This document shows, one piece after another, positions 8,673 through 18,452 of a stretch of DNA of 64,000 nucleotides. The position numbers and the translations under genes are program-made. The notes beneath the pieces were generated by a model. That model had not been told where the DNA came from. It made no database searches and saw nothing but the letters and a program-made list of their open reading frames with translations. The DNA comes from Secundilactobacillus folii (GTDB lineage Bacteria > Bacillota > Bacilli > Lactobacillales > Lactobacillaceae), in contig NZ_WNJO01000005.1 in NCBI RefSeq assembly GCF_009720675.1, positions 124,001-188,000 on the forward strand, written 5' to 3'. Position 1 is the first letter of the stretch. Every line of letters starts with the position of its first letter.

Positions 8673-9593
8673 ATGGATTTTATGAACTATGACATTTTTA
8701 CGAAGGACCAGTGGCGTAACTTTTATCAGGGTGCTTCGGTACCGTTGACACAGGCTAGTTTGAAGCAGATCAAGGCCTTTAATGACCGCATTTCACTGCA
8801 GGACGTGCAGGATATTTACATTCCGTTGATCCATTATCTGGGCCTGCTAATTCATAATTTTGACGGCTGGCAGGATACGAAGGCTAATTTTTTACGGCAG
8901 GAATCGCGCCATGTCCCGTTTATCATTGGCATTGCGGGGAGTGTGGCGGTTGGTAAAAGTACCACGGCACGACTGCTAAAAGTGTTGATGAATCACTTTT
9001 TCGGTGGCCAACGAATTGAATTGATCACGACGGATGGGTTCTTGTATTCAACGGCTGAGCTCAAGAAACGGGGATTGCTGGCACGGAAGGGCTTTCCTGA
9101 AAGCTACGATATGAAGGCGCTGATCAAGTTTTTGAACGACGTGAAGTCTGGCAAACCGCTGATGGAGGTGCCGGTCTATTCTCACAAGATCTACGACATC
9201 GTGCCGAATGAAGTTCAGGAGATCGAGCGGCCAGACGTCTTGATTGTGGAAGGAATTAACACGCTGCAGTTGCCGCACACAGAACAAATTTACGTGTCTG
9301 ATTTTACCGACTTTTCGATTTACGTTGACGCCCGGCCTAAATTGATTGAGGAGTGGTATTTGGAACGCTTTAGGGCTTTGCTGAAGCTGGCGGCGGATGA
9401 CCCGGAAAATTACTATCACTCATACAGCAAGATACCGGAAGAAAAGGCGGTCGAGGCGGCTAAAAATACGTGGTTGACCGTTGACCTGCCAAATTTGGAA
9501 GATTATATCTTGCCAACTCGAAATCGTGCTAATATGATCATACATAAGGAGGCTCAGCACATTGTTGATCAGGTGATGTTGCGGAAGTCTTGA
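8673..9593 (+). CDS. coaA: Pantothenate kinase, type I
   Basis: Phosphorylates pantothenate to 4'-phosphopantothenate, the first committed step of coenzyme A synthesis. The 306-residue length is typical of type I (CoaA/PanK-I). The P-loop IAGSVAVGKSTTAR lies near residue 90, TTDGFLY follows near 114, and EGINTLQ and the family segment YVDARPKLIEEWYLERF are present. A TATAAT (8625-8630) lies about 45 bp upstream; the ribosome binding site is weak. It stands upstream of guaA, but a separate strong guaA promoter lies between them. Confidence 0.95.
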   Translation: MDFMNYDIFTKDQWRNFYQGASVPLTQASLKQIKAFNDRISLQDVQDIYIPLIHYLGLLIHNFDGWQDTKANFLRQESRHVPFIIGIAGSVAVGKSTTARLLKVLMNHFFGGQRIELITTDGFLYSTAELKKRGLLARKGFPESYDMKALIKFLNDVKSGKPLMEVPVYSHKIYDIVPNEVQEIERPDVLIVEGINTLQLPHTEQIYVSDFTDFSIYVDARPKLIEEWYLERFRALLKLAADDPENYYHSYSKIPEEKAVEAAKNTWLTVDLPNLEDYILPTRNRANMIIHKEAQHIVDQVMLRKS

Positions 9594-9730
9594 ACGATTT
9601 GTTGGCAAGAAACATTTGAAGCTGAAAGGGTAAAATACAGTTTTGAATTCAAATTTTTCTGGTGGAGACGCATGTTTTCACCGATGAATTTTGACGTAAA
9701 ACACGAACGATTAGACTTTTCACATTAATA

Positions 9731-9759
9731 TTGACCGGAAATGGAACTGTCTGTATAGT
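9731..9759 (+). promoter_or_regulatory. guaA promoter
   Basis: TTGACC (9731-9736), 17-bp spacer, TATAGT (9754-9759). The leader to the TTG start would be only about 40 nt, leaving no room for a purine riboswitch. Confidence 0.75.
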
Positions 9760-9806
9760 ATAGGTATTGAAATTTGTCCCGTTATGACAAGGAAGGTGTG
9801 AAACGA

Positions 9807-11357
9807 TTGGCTAAAGTGGACTTATCTGCTTTTGATAAAATTATTGTGCTGGACTTTGGGTCCCAGTACAATCAACTGATTACCCGTCGAATTCGTGATC
9901 TCGGGGTCTACTCAGAGTTAATGGCTCATACGATCTCAGCTGCGGAAGTTAAAGCCCTAGCACCAAAGGGAATCATCTTTTCGGGTGGCCCGAACTCCGT
10001 TTATGCTAAAGATGCGCTGAAAGTTGATCCGGAGATTTTTAAGCTGGGGATTCCGATCCTGGGCATTTGCTACGGGATGCAACTAATGGCTTATGACCTC
10101 GGTGGCCAAGTGAAGTCTGATAATGGTCAGTATGGTCGGGCGGAAATCACAGTTACCAGTGATGGTGCCAAGCTATTTGCCGGTACACCAAAGAAGCAAA
10201 ACGTTTGGATGAGCCATGGGGACCTCGTCACCGAAGTTCCTGAAGGTTTCACTGCGGTTGCAACGAGTGCTGAATGTCCAATTTCTGCGATGCAGGATTT
10301 AAGCAGAGGGTTCTACGGCATTCAATTTCACGCTGAAGTTCGGAACACGGACTACGGCAACGAAATTTTAAAGCACTTTGCCTTCGATGTTTGCCATGCC
10401 GAAGCGAACTGGTCGATGGATGATTTTATTGACCTGCAAATTAAGCATATTCAAGAAACTGTTGGTGATAAAAAGGTGCTGCTCGGTCTTTCAGGTGGCG
10501 TTGATTCATCTGTTGTTGGGGTGCTGCTACACAAAGCCATTGGTAATCAACTGACTTCTATTTTTGTTGACCACGGTCTGCTACGGAAGGGCGAAGCTGA
10601 ACAGGTCATGGCTAGCCTCAAAGGTAAGTTTGGTCTGAACATTATCGAAGTGAATGCGGCCGACCGTTTCTTATCAAAACTGAAGGGCGTCAGTGAACCT
10701 GAAAAGAAGCGTAAGATCATCGGCGCGGAGTTCATCAACGTTTTCAATGACGAAGCCAAGAAACTCGAGGGAATCGACTTTTTGGCTCAGGGTACCCTGT
10801 ACACCGACGTTGTTGAGAGTGGTACCGATACGGCGCAGACGATCAAGTCCCATCATAACGTGGGTGGATTACCAGAAGATATGCATTTTCAACTGATTGA
10901 ACCTTTACGAACTTTATTTAAGGATGAGGCGCGTGAACTGGGTGAAAAGTTAGGCATGCCATCTGACCTGGTTTGGCGTCAGCCGTTCCCAGGCCCAGGC
11001 CTAGGTATTCGGGTGCTAGGTGAGATCACACCAGAAAAGCTCCAAATTGTGCGCGACAGTGATTTTATTTTACGTGATGAAATCAAAAAAGCTGGCCTAG
11101 ATCGTAAAATCTGGCAGTACTTCACGGTGTTACCAGGAACCCGTTCTGTCGGCGTGATGGGTGACGGCCGGACTTATGACTACACCGTTGGTATTCGCGC
11201 CGTGACTTCCATTGATGGGATGACGGCAGACTTTGCTCACATTCCGTATGAAGTTCTTGCGAAGATTTCGACGCGTATCGTAAACGAAGTCGATCATGTT
11301 AATCGGATCGTGTATGATGTTACGAGTAAGCCGCCTTCGACTATTGAGTGGGAGTAA
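9807..11357 (+). CDS. guaA: GMP synthase (glutamine-hydrolysing)
   Basis: Converts XMP to GMP with ATP and glutamine. The N-terminal class I amidotransferase domain has its nucleophile in GICYGMQ (Cys near residue 90) and a His-Glu pair in QFHAEV. The ATP-pyrophosphatase domain has the P-loop LSGGVDSS near 228, and the C-terminal dimerisation domain ends in the conserved KPPSTIEWE. The start TTG 9807 is chosen over the in-frame TTG 9774 because AGGAAGG (9790-9796) lies upstream and the resulting 516 residues match the family, beginning [20 protein letters not shown]. Its last codons form the left attachment site of a genomic island; the coding sequence remains intact. Confidence 0.96.
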   Translation: MAKVDLSAFDKIIVLDFGSQYNQLITRRIRDLGVYSELMAHTISAAEVKALAPKGIIFSGGPNSVYAKDALKVDPEIFKLGIPILGICYGMQLMAYDLGGQVKSDNGQYGRAEITVTSDGAKLFAGTPKKQNVWMSHGDLVTEVPEGFTAVATSAECPISAMQDLSRGFYGIQFHAEVRNTDYGNEILKHFAFDVCHAEANWSMDDFIDLQIKHIQETVGDKKVLLGLSGGVDSSVVGVLLHKAIGNQLTSIFVDHGLLRKGEAEQVMASLKGKFGLNIIEVNAADRFLSKLKGVSEPEKKRKIIGAEFINVFNDEAKKLEGIDFLAQGTLYTDVVESGTDTAQTIKSHHNVGGLPEDMHFQLIEPLRTLFKDEARELGEKLGMPSDLVWRQPFPGPGLGIRVLGEITPEKLQIVRDSDFILRDEIKKAGLDRKIWQYFTVLPGTRSVGVMGDGRTYDYTVGIRAVTSIDGMTADFAHIPYEVLAKISTRIVNEVDHVNRIVYDVTSKPPSTIEWE

Positions 11358-11359
11358 AA
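11344..11359 (+). repeat. attL: left boundary repeat of guaA-integrated island
   Basis: TTGAGTGGGAGTAAAA, the last codons and stop of guaA. It matches 22572-22587 in 15 of 16 positions. Confidence 0.8.
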
Positions 11360-11641
11360 GGTATCTGTTAATTAAACCCGGAATGTTGATTTAACGGCAT
11401 TTTCGGGAGATACAAAGGATACGGTTGGCGGGGGATTTGTTACGTTCCCCGCCAAAATCCCCGCCAAGTTTGGGCCGAATGAGGGCTGAGTTGGCGGGGA
11501 TATTTTGTAAATATGATGCGATTTGAAAGGCACTACTTTTACATTCTGAAATATCATATAATGAGCATTGATTGGATTGCGACCAGATATTGCTACGAGT
11601 GTTGGGTGGATTTTTTTAGAGAGAGTATTCGGGGATTTCTT

Positions 11642-12316
11642 ATGGCAAACGATAATGGTGGTTCAATTGCTCAGAAGGGATTCACCTATCAAAGTCGCGG
11701 TTATATCGTTGGTTGCAATTCGGAATTATCAGAAGCTGGGGTTTTAAATCTTTGTAGAGGCAGATGACGATTTTGAGACTGTTTCCGACAATGATTATCA
11801 TGCGTACATTCAGGTTAAGGACCATAAAAAAAGTGATTCTTAATACTCTATTGAGAAAATTAGCTGGTAAGCAGTCGATTTTTGAGAAGGATCTCGGCGC
11901 CGGCGAAAATAATGCATTAAATAAAATTGTATTCTATAATTTTTCGGACAAAGATTTCAACCTGATGCAAGAAATCGATGCTGACGAGATTTTTTAGCAA
12001 AGCTTATTTGTTTGGAAAAGAACAGATAGCAATGATAAGTATTTATCGCTCTCGGATACTTTCTTTAATAAAGACTGATTTTACTTTTGATTTTGTTGCG
12101 GCTACCAAGTACTTAATCGGGGAAATGGCGTCTGAAGGTATTTCTGTTGATAAGAAAGCACAAATTGCCCAAGGCGAACTTTGGCAACTGATTTTGCAAA
12201 AGTTGGAAAAGGAAATTCAGCGTAGCTAAGGTCGTGAGCTAAAGAAAATCAGTGTGAACGATCTAATGCCAATTTTTGAAAAAGTCGCTGCACTAGAATG
12301 TTACGATGAAATTTAA
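11642..12316 (+). pseudogene. Decayed Cap4/DUF4297-like dsDNA nuclease (ABC-3C-type effector)
   Basis: Open segments in shifting frames assemble into one protein. It begins MANDNGGSIAQKGFTYQ, then DDDFETVSDNDYHAYIQVKD, SIFEKDLGAGENNALNKIV and a helical C-terminal part ending KVAALECYDEI. The D...IQVK pattern resembles the catalytic core of the restriction-endonuclease-like DUF4297/dsDNA nuclease family found as effectors in CBASS (Cap4) and in ABC-three-component systems. At least three frame changes or stops interrupt it, so it cannot be made. Family assignment is from remembered motif resemblance and is moderate. Confidence 0.5.
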
Positions 12317-12579
12317 AGTGAATTTGGTTTTCGTCTGTTTAGAAATAAAAAATTAAGCTAGAGAAGTCCAAGATTATTTTACTGTATACCAGTAAAAAAG
12401 CAGTCGCTTTGAAATGGTTTTGCAAATGTGACCTAGATAATATTAATGAAGTAGATTTGATTCGAGATTATTTGGCCAAAGGTCTTTGATGTGGCTTAAA
12501 TGAAAATAATGTATATGCAATTTGTATTTCGGCCTACTGTGACGTATTAGGAGGGCTTGACCTTGAAGCTAGTTATTAA
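12317..12579 (+). pseudogene. Decayed small protein between nuclease and ATPase (putative ABC-3C middle component)
   Basis: A readable stretch runs LYTSKKAVALKWFCKCDLDN then INEVDLIRDYLAKGL, is broken by one TGA, and continues CGLNENNVYAICISAY to a stop at 12577-12579, overlapping the ATPase start. Size, position and tight coupling to a downstream ABC ATPase fit the middle component of ABC-three-component systems, but I cannot place it in a family from sequence alone. Its 5' part (about 12317-12370) has lost an obvious start. Confidence 0.4.
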
Positions 12580-14255
12580 GCATATCGTGATTATCAATTC
12601 AGAGCACGTACTTGCGAATAAATTTGAGTTTGGCGAATTATCGAACATATTCCTTAGTGATGATAACGAAGTTGACAAGTCAAGCTTACTAAAGTCGATC
12701 TGTTTTACTTTAGGTGGAGACGACAGACCATTTACCTCAGGCTGGGACTATCAACATCATGTTTTTCAAATCGAACGTGATATTCATGGACAGTCATTGA
12801 CAATTCAGAGATTTAATAAAGTTTTTTGACGAAAAGTGCAATGAATATTTATTCTTTTACAAATAAAAAGAATTTTTCAATTTGACTTCAAAACAAAATT
12901 GGGATGAATCTAAAGCTTCAGACAAAGTCCTTAGACAAATATCATACCGGTAGAATGAACGTTGTGCTAGTACCCTTCAATATTGATCAAGATCAGTCAT
13001 TGGCTTCATTCCGTGAGGACTCGTTTGACAACGTGACCATGTATAAAGACCAAACGAAGTCAATTTTTGAATATTATCTTAAACTTTCAAGCAATCAACT
13101 GATTGCAATAGAGGAACAGCTAAAAGCGCTGATTAACAGAACAAAGAGGTTGATGGCCAACTTCGTCAGGTGGAGGGTGTAAGGAAATCGTATAGCAGCG
13201 AAGTAAAAACGGATGTTATGAGCCCAAAAGAGTTTGATGAACTCAAGGCGCGGAACTAGATTATCACGATGCAATTACAAATGATTAGCTGACCGAAATA
13301 TCTTCCTATTCTAGCCAGATATCAAGTAAAAAGATGAAACTGTACTGTTATCGTGCGCGATTACCCGGAAATCCATAAATTACTATTAGTTACTAACACA
13401 CGATTCCGAAACATTGAGTATGAATGCACATATTGACATTCTCGGTTAACCAGAGAACAGTCGTTAACTAGACTTGAACTTGATGATAATGACTTCGAAA
13501 TTGGACAACGCGAGATAGAGGTAAAGCAAGATATAGAAGTTGATCAGGCTAAGTTTAACAGTCTGTTGTCGGCGTTAGCTAGTTTGTAGTCTGACTTCGA
13601 TGAAAAGAACAGACGAATTGGCAACCTCGGAAATGCCAGTAATATAGATAAGTATGTCGATCATTAAGTAATAACGAAACTTGGTTAGCTCGCAGGAAAG
13701 TATCAGGCAACATTAAGTCGTCTGGAAGCGTCGATACATGAAATACAAAAAGATCAGTACGAGAAACGTGCGACTTTTAGAGCTGCTCGCAAGAGTAATG
13801 AAATGAATTATGAACAGATTAAAAATGGTATTGCCAATGAACTTGGGGTACCAAGCGTGTCTAACAAACTGTTTTTAAATTTAAGAAGGTGAAGGACGCA
13901 GGTACGGCTCTAAATAAGCTCCTGTTGTCTCATATTTAACGTATTTTGAAATCATGGCAGCCTGCTCAAATACAACCTTTCCTATGGCGATGGATTCGGT
14001 TGAAAAAATGAAATTATTGATTCGAACGCAGATAAAATGTTTATGGCTGTTTAAAAACACTTTATGAGTCTCAATAACCAAAATTTCTTCTCAATTGATT
14101 AAACGAAATCAGAATAAATTAGACTTGACTAACAGGCATGTCACGCTTCTCAAAAGGCCAATATTAAAGGATAGTGCGTACGAACGTTTGGGTCCAGAAT
14201 TAATAGTTGCAGAAGACAATCCGGATGGTAACGTCGGTAACGAAAGGAGATTAGA
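12563..14255 (+). pseudogene. Decayed coiled-coil ABC ATPase with CxxC hook (SMC/Rad50-like, ABC-3C type)
   Basis: Starts at TTG 12563 behind GGAGGG. The first 85 codons are intact and begin MKLVIKHIVIINSEHVL, but the Walker A reads DDNEVDKSSLLKSI, where GxxGK is expected: single G-to-A changes would give both lost glycines. A fragment with the Q-loop-like SFDNVTMYKDQ follows, then broken helical sequence with a zinc-hook-like ECTYxHSRLTREQ (second Cys now TGA, 13434-13436). Further coiled-coil segments follow, and near 13950-14090 a C-terminal ATPase region with the NTTFPMAMDS strand (Walker B-like). Many stops and frameshifts make it a clear pseudogene. Its end is uncertain and abuts the restriction-modification operon. 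Confidence 0.6.
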
Positions 14256-14260
14256 ATGCA

Positions 14261-15166
14261 ATGACAGAGCAAGACGAAACATGGTCGGAAGACATTTCAG
14301 AGACTCTCATTCGTGAGCGTATGCCCGAAATACTCGATATTTTACTGATAGACCGGACAAAATCAACCGCCAGAAAGATTCAGAATATCATCTGGGCAAA
14401 TGATAATTACATGCAGTTTGGAGTTAAAGCATACGCTCCAGAAGCGTCGATAAAGCCGGAATTGGTCACTGGTGTAATGGATAGCATTATCATGCCACGT
14501 GCATTAAAACCCAGTGAGCTGCAAAAGGAGAGAACCAAAGCAAAAGCTGAAGTTTTTACACCAACATGGATTGTTAAGAAGCAGAATGATACCGTTGATG
14601 AAAACTATGTGAGTGATGATCTTGAAACTTATACAAATCGGACGTGGTTAGAGATTACTTGTGGTGAAGCACCATACATGGTTAGTCGTTACGATATGGA
14701 CACTGGTGATGGAATTCCTTTGTCTGATCGGGTTGGATTTGTTGATCGTAAACTTCGTCGAATCAGCGCTGAAGTCAATGACCAAGCGACGTGGCAAACA
14801 CTTGTTGAAGCTGCATACAAGGCAAGCTATGGCTTTGAATGGAGCGGAGATTCATTGCTCCTAGCCCGCGAGAACTTACTTTACACGTATCGAGATTATT
14901 TCATGGCGAAGTGGCGTGTTGAGCCAGACACCGAACAACTGAAGACTATTGCAGAGATTATTAGCTTTAATGTTTTTCAGATGGATGGTTTGAAGTTTGT
15001 GGTACCACTCAGCGAAACTCGGGTAAAGGTTGTCCAACAGGAAATTTCGTTATTCGATGATCCAGCTGATGTCCAAGAAGAGTGGATCACAAAGCCGGGA
15101 AAGCGGGTCAAGGTTATGAATTGGGCTAAGAATAAGATGGAATTCTTTGATAAAGGGGTCGCATGA
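14261..15166 (+). CDS. Restriction-modification protein, methyltransferase-like 'subunit M'
   Basis: A 301-residue protein of a family usually annotated restriction endonuclease subunit M. It contains a motif X-like AEVFTPTWIVKKQN near residue 100, the family signature WLEITCGEAPYMVSRYD near 130-147 (a possible AdoMet-binding motif I equivalent), VGFVDRKLRRIS, and YGFEWSGDSLLLARENLL near 195, resembling motif III. No NPPY/F motif IV occurs, so it is not a complete N6-adenine methyltransferase alone. ATG 14261 has AAAGGAGA 10 nt upstream; the nearer ATG 14256 is out of frame and stops at once. It overlaps the promoter-proximal end of an operon with the helicase gene 1 bp downstream and is intact despite decay on both sides. 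Confidence 0.8.
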   Translation: MTEQDETWSEDISETLIRERMPEILDILLIDRTKSTARKIQNIIWANDNYMQFGVKAYAPEASIKPELVTGVMDSIIMPRALKPSELQKERTKAKAEVFTPTWIVKKQNDTVDENYVSDDLETYTNRTWLEITCGEAPYMVSRYDMDTGDGIPLSDRVGFVDRKLRRISAEVNDQATWQTLVEAAYKASYGFEWSGDSLLLARENLLYTYRDYFMAKWRVEPDTEQLKTIAEIISFNVFQMDGLKFVVPLSETRVKVVQQEISLFDDPADVQEEWITKPGKRVKVMNWAKNKMEFFDKGVA

Positions 15167-15167
15167 T

Positions 15168-18100
15168 ATGGTTGACAAAACTAAAATAAAAACTACAAGA
15201 GTGGTTTATCCGCAGATTTATGCGTATACGTTACCACAGATAGCCGAAGACAACGGCTGGATTAAGATTGGCTACACTGAGCGCGAAGATGTTGATACTC
15301 GCATTCGTGAACAAACGCATACTGCGGCAATTCGACTGAATGCAAATAAACTTTGGTCTGAGCCGGCCAAGTATTCAAGAGGCGATGCTTGGTTCACTGA
15401 CAAGAAGTTACATAAATACCTAACTTCACAAAAAGACGTTAAACAGCGGTTGAATACTGAATGGTTCTACTACGATGGGACGCCTGAACGCGCACATGAA
15501 GATTTTGTAGACTTTCGAGATCGCAAATCTGATCAGTCTAGAGACACTTCTGAGTATACATTACGAGCTGAACAGCAAGCAGCTGTTGAAAAGACTGTTG
15601 CCTATGCTAGAAATCATGTTGGTGGGGAATTTCTATGGAATGCGAAGCCGCGTTTTGGTAAGACGCTGACAACGTATGACTTGGCCCGAAAATTAAATGC
15701 TGAAACTGTGCTGGTTGTGACCAACCGTCCGGCAATTGCCAATTCATGGTTCGATGACTTCGAAAAATTTATTGCATGGCAAACCGACTATGCCTTTGTT
15801 TCTACGACTGATTCACTTAAAGATCGTCCCTCTATGAGTCGCGAAGAGTTTATGAATCAGCTAGATGGTGGCAAACAGCGAATGATTGCCTTTATCTCGT
15901 TACAAGATATCAAGGGGGCAATTCCTTTTGGTGGCGGCGTTAAAAAGCTGAAATGGGTTAAGAATTTGCATTGGGATTTGTTGGTTATTGATGAATCTCA
16001 TGAAGGTGCAGATACCTTAAAGGCCGACGTTGCATTTGACAATATCAATCGTGATTTCACGTTGAATTTATCTGGTACACCATTCAAAGCTGTTGCCAAG
16101 GGCACATTCAGCGACGATCAAATCTTCAACTGGACATACGCTGATGAGCAAAACGCTAAAGAAAACTGGCCGGTGGATGATGAAGAACATAATCCATATC
16201 GGAAATTGCCACGGCTGAACCTATTTTCATATCAAATGAGTCGAATGATTACCGATGAAGTCGATGCAGGCGCTCAAATCGATGGTAAAGATGAAGACTA
16301 TGCCTTTGATCTTAATGAATTTTTCTTGACAAGTAATTCTGGTAAATTTATTCATGAAGATGATGTCCGTAAGTGGTTACGTAGTCTTTGGAAAAATGAC
16401 GGCTATCCATTTTCAAATGACGAACTGCGTTACGAATTAAAACATACGTTCTGGATTCTCAATCGGGTGGCCAGTGCTAAGGCACTTGAAAAGCTAATTA
16501 AAAGCATGCCTGTTTTTGATGGTTACGAAGTGGTCATTGCCGCTGGTGATGGTCGTACAGATGATGATCAAGTTCAAAACGTGCGGTCCCTGGATCGAGT
16601 TCGCAAAGCCATTGCGGAAAATGACAGGACAATCACACTGTCTGTTGGTCAACTGACTACTGGGGTTACGGTTCCGGAATGGACTGGCGTTTTAATGTTG
16701 TCGAATATGAAGTCGCCCAGTTTATACATGCAGGCCGCGTTCCGTTCGCAAAATCCTTGGACATATACCGAGAATGGTATCCGTAAGGAAAAGGCTAATG
16801 CTTACGTGTTCGACTTTGCCCCAGAACGAACGCTGACCATCTATGATGATTTCGCCAATGATTTGTCAAGTGAAACCACAAATGGCGGCGGGACAACCGA
16901 AAAGCGCAAAGATAACCTTAAAACGTTGCTGAACTTCTTCCCAGTTATTGCAGAAGATACTGACGGTAAGATGGTTGAGCTTGATGTTAACCAAGTGCTG
17001 ACAATTCCAAAGAGCATCAAAGCTAAGGAAGTCGTCAAGCGCGGGTTCATGTCCAATCTTCTGTTCCAAAATATCGGTGCCATCTTTGCTTCCAATGAAG
17101 TACGTGAAATCTTAGAGCAAATGCCGGCTGTTCCTGAAGGCAAGACTGTTCCTAATCAAAATGCTGATCCAATCGATACCAAGAACGTTAAGGTGGATGA
17201 TCAAGGTAATGCGATGGTTGAACCAGCGACAGTCGACACGGCTGTTGAGCATCACTTCGGCAAAAAAATTTATGCTGAAGTCGAATCAGCTGCTGAGAAT
17301 ATTAATATTGATGACAGTTCACGTATTGAAAAAAATATTGCTGACGCATTCCGTGCGCAGACGCTTGATAGTATGAAGAACCTAGCCAAAGATAGCGGAT
17401 TGACCAATAAGGCCGCTGAAGCGGTCACAAATCAAGGTGCAAATGTAATTGCCCGTGAAGTTGAGAAGGTTCAAAAGCAAGCTGAAGTCAAGGTGAATGA
17501 AGCACAAGTTGAGTATCAAACTAAGGTTAAAGAGGCTGAACGCAACACCTCAATGGAGGACGCAGCAAAGCGTCAATTTGCGGAGGTGGCTAAACGTGAA
17601 CTGGAACAAAAAAATCAGCAGATTCAAGAAGACTTTCAGAAGAATGTGACGGCGACCATCGTTGATAAATCAAAAGAGGTCATTCAGTCGTCAACGGAGA
17701 CATTGCTTAAGAAGGCTGAAGATAAGAAGAAGAACATTGTCGAAGATGATATTCGTTCTCGGCTTCGTGGGTTTGCTAGGACGATTCCGTCATTCTTGAT
17801 GGCTTATGGTAGTGTCGACACAACGCTTGGCAATTTTGACGCCACAATCAGTGATGGGGTTTTCCAAGAAGTTACTGGAATTACGCTGGACCAGTTTCGT
17901 AAACTTCGCGATGAGTTCCAATTCTTTGATTCTATTGTTTTCAATGAGTCTTGCTTGGAGTTTTTGCGTAAGCGGGTTGAACTGGCAAATTACTTTGACG
18001 ATACGCATGACGAAGACATTTTTGACTATATCCCGCCGCAAAAGACTAACCAAATCTTCACGCCTAAAAAAGTCGTTAAAATGATGATTGATAAGCTGGA

Positions 18101-18452
18101 AGAAGAAACGCCGGGTATTTTCGAAAATCCAGATAAGACTTTTGCTGATTTATATATTAAATCAGGGCTTTATCTAACGGAAATTGTTAAGCGCTTGTAT
18201 ACTGGGTTGGCTGATAAAATTCCTGATGAAGATGCACGCATCAAGCATATCTTGGAGCACCAAGTTTACGGGTTTGCACCATCCGAGATCATTTACAACA
18301 TCGCGCGAAACTTTATCTTTGGTTTTGATGCCAGTGCAAAGAATATTGACGATTCGCACATTGTTTGCCTTGATACCATGCCTTATGCGATGGACAACGG
18401 AGACTTTGAAACTAAGTGTGAAGAGTTATTTGGAAAGGAGAACAAGCGATGA
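15168..18452 (+). CDS. GIY-YIG nuclease-SF2 helicase-partial adenine methyltransferase fusion (restriction-modification)
   Basis: A 1094-residue multidomain protein. Residues 15-105 are a T5orf172/GIY-YIG-type nuclease domain (YAYTLPQ, GWIKIGYTE, R45, EWFYYDG). Residues 130-600 are a superfamily 2 helicase/translocase with motif I NAKPRFGKTLT (159-169), motif II VIDESHEG (273-280) and motif VI-like MQAAFRSQNPW. Residues about 690-890 are long charged helices likely to be coiled coil. The C-terminal 150 residues carry methyltransferase motif X (NQIFTPKKVVKMM), a motif I variant (FADLYIKSGLYLTEIV) and VYGFAPSEIIYNIARNF, but no motif IV. That motif starts the next gene, which overlaps by ATGA. 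ATG 15168 follows the preceding stop by 1 nt. It would cut DNA after translocation, as in type I/ISP enzymes. Confidence 0.85.
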   Translation: MVDKTKIKTTRVVYPQIYAYTLPQIAEDNGWIKIGYTEREDVDTRIREQTHTAAIRLNANKLWSEPAKYSRGDAWFTDKKLHKYLTSQKDVKQRLNTEWFYYDGTPERAHEDFVDFRDRKSDQSRDTSEYTLRAEQQAAVEKTVAYARNHVGGEFLWNAKPRFGKTLTTYDLARKLNAETVLVVTNRPAIANSWFDDFEKFIAWQTDYAFVSTTDSLKDRPSMSREEFMNQLDGGKQRMIAFISLQDIKGAIPFGGGVKKLKWVKNLHWDLLVIDESHEGADTLKADVAFDNINRDFTLNLSGTPFKAVAKGTFSDDQIFNWTYADEQNAKENWPVDDEEHNPYRKLPRLNLFSYQMSRMITDEVDAGAQIDGKDEDYAFDLNEFFLTSNSGKFIHEDDVRKWLRSLWKNDGYPFSNDELRYELKHTFWILNRVASAKALEKLIKSMPVFDGYEVVIAAGDGRTDDDQVQNVRSLDRVRKAIAENDRTITLSVGQLTTGVTVPEWTGVLMLSNMKSPSLYMQAAFRSQNPWTYTENGIRKEKANAYVFDFAPERTLTIYDDFANDLSSETTNGGGTTEKRKDNLKTLLNFFPVIAEDTDGKMVELDVNQVLTIPKSIKAKEVVKRGFMSNLLFQNIGAIFASNEVREILEQMPAVPEGKTVPNQNADPIDTKNVKVDDQGNAMVEPATVDTAVEHHFGKKIYAEVESAAENINIDDSSRIEKNIADAFRAQTLDSMKNLAKDSGLTNKAAEAVTNQGANVIAREVEKVQKQAEVKVNEAQVEYQTKVKEAERNTSMEDAAKRQFAEVAKRELEQKNQQIQEDFQKNVTATIVDKSKEVIQSSTETLLKKAEDKKKNIVEDDIRSRLRGFARTIPSFLMAYGSVDTTLGNFDATISDGVFQEVTGITLDQFRKLRDEFQFFDSIVFNESCLEFLRKRVELANYFDDTHDEDIFDYIPPQKTNQIFTPKKVVKMMIDKLEEETPGIFENPDKTFADLYIKSGLYLTEIVKRLYTGLADKIPDEDARIKHILEHQVYGFAPSEIIYNIARNFIFGFDASAKNIDDSHIVCLDTMPYAMDNGDFETKCEELFGKENKR

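Noticed and set aside
9766-9806. Possible purine riboswitch before guaA
   Set aside because: The promoter at 9731-9759 leaves only about 40 nt of leader, too short for a purine aptamer plus expression platform.
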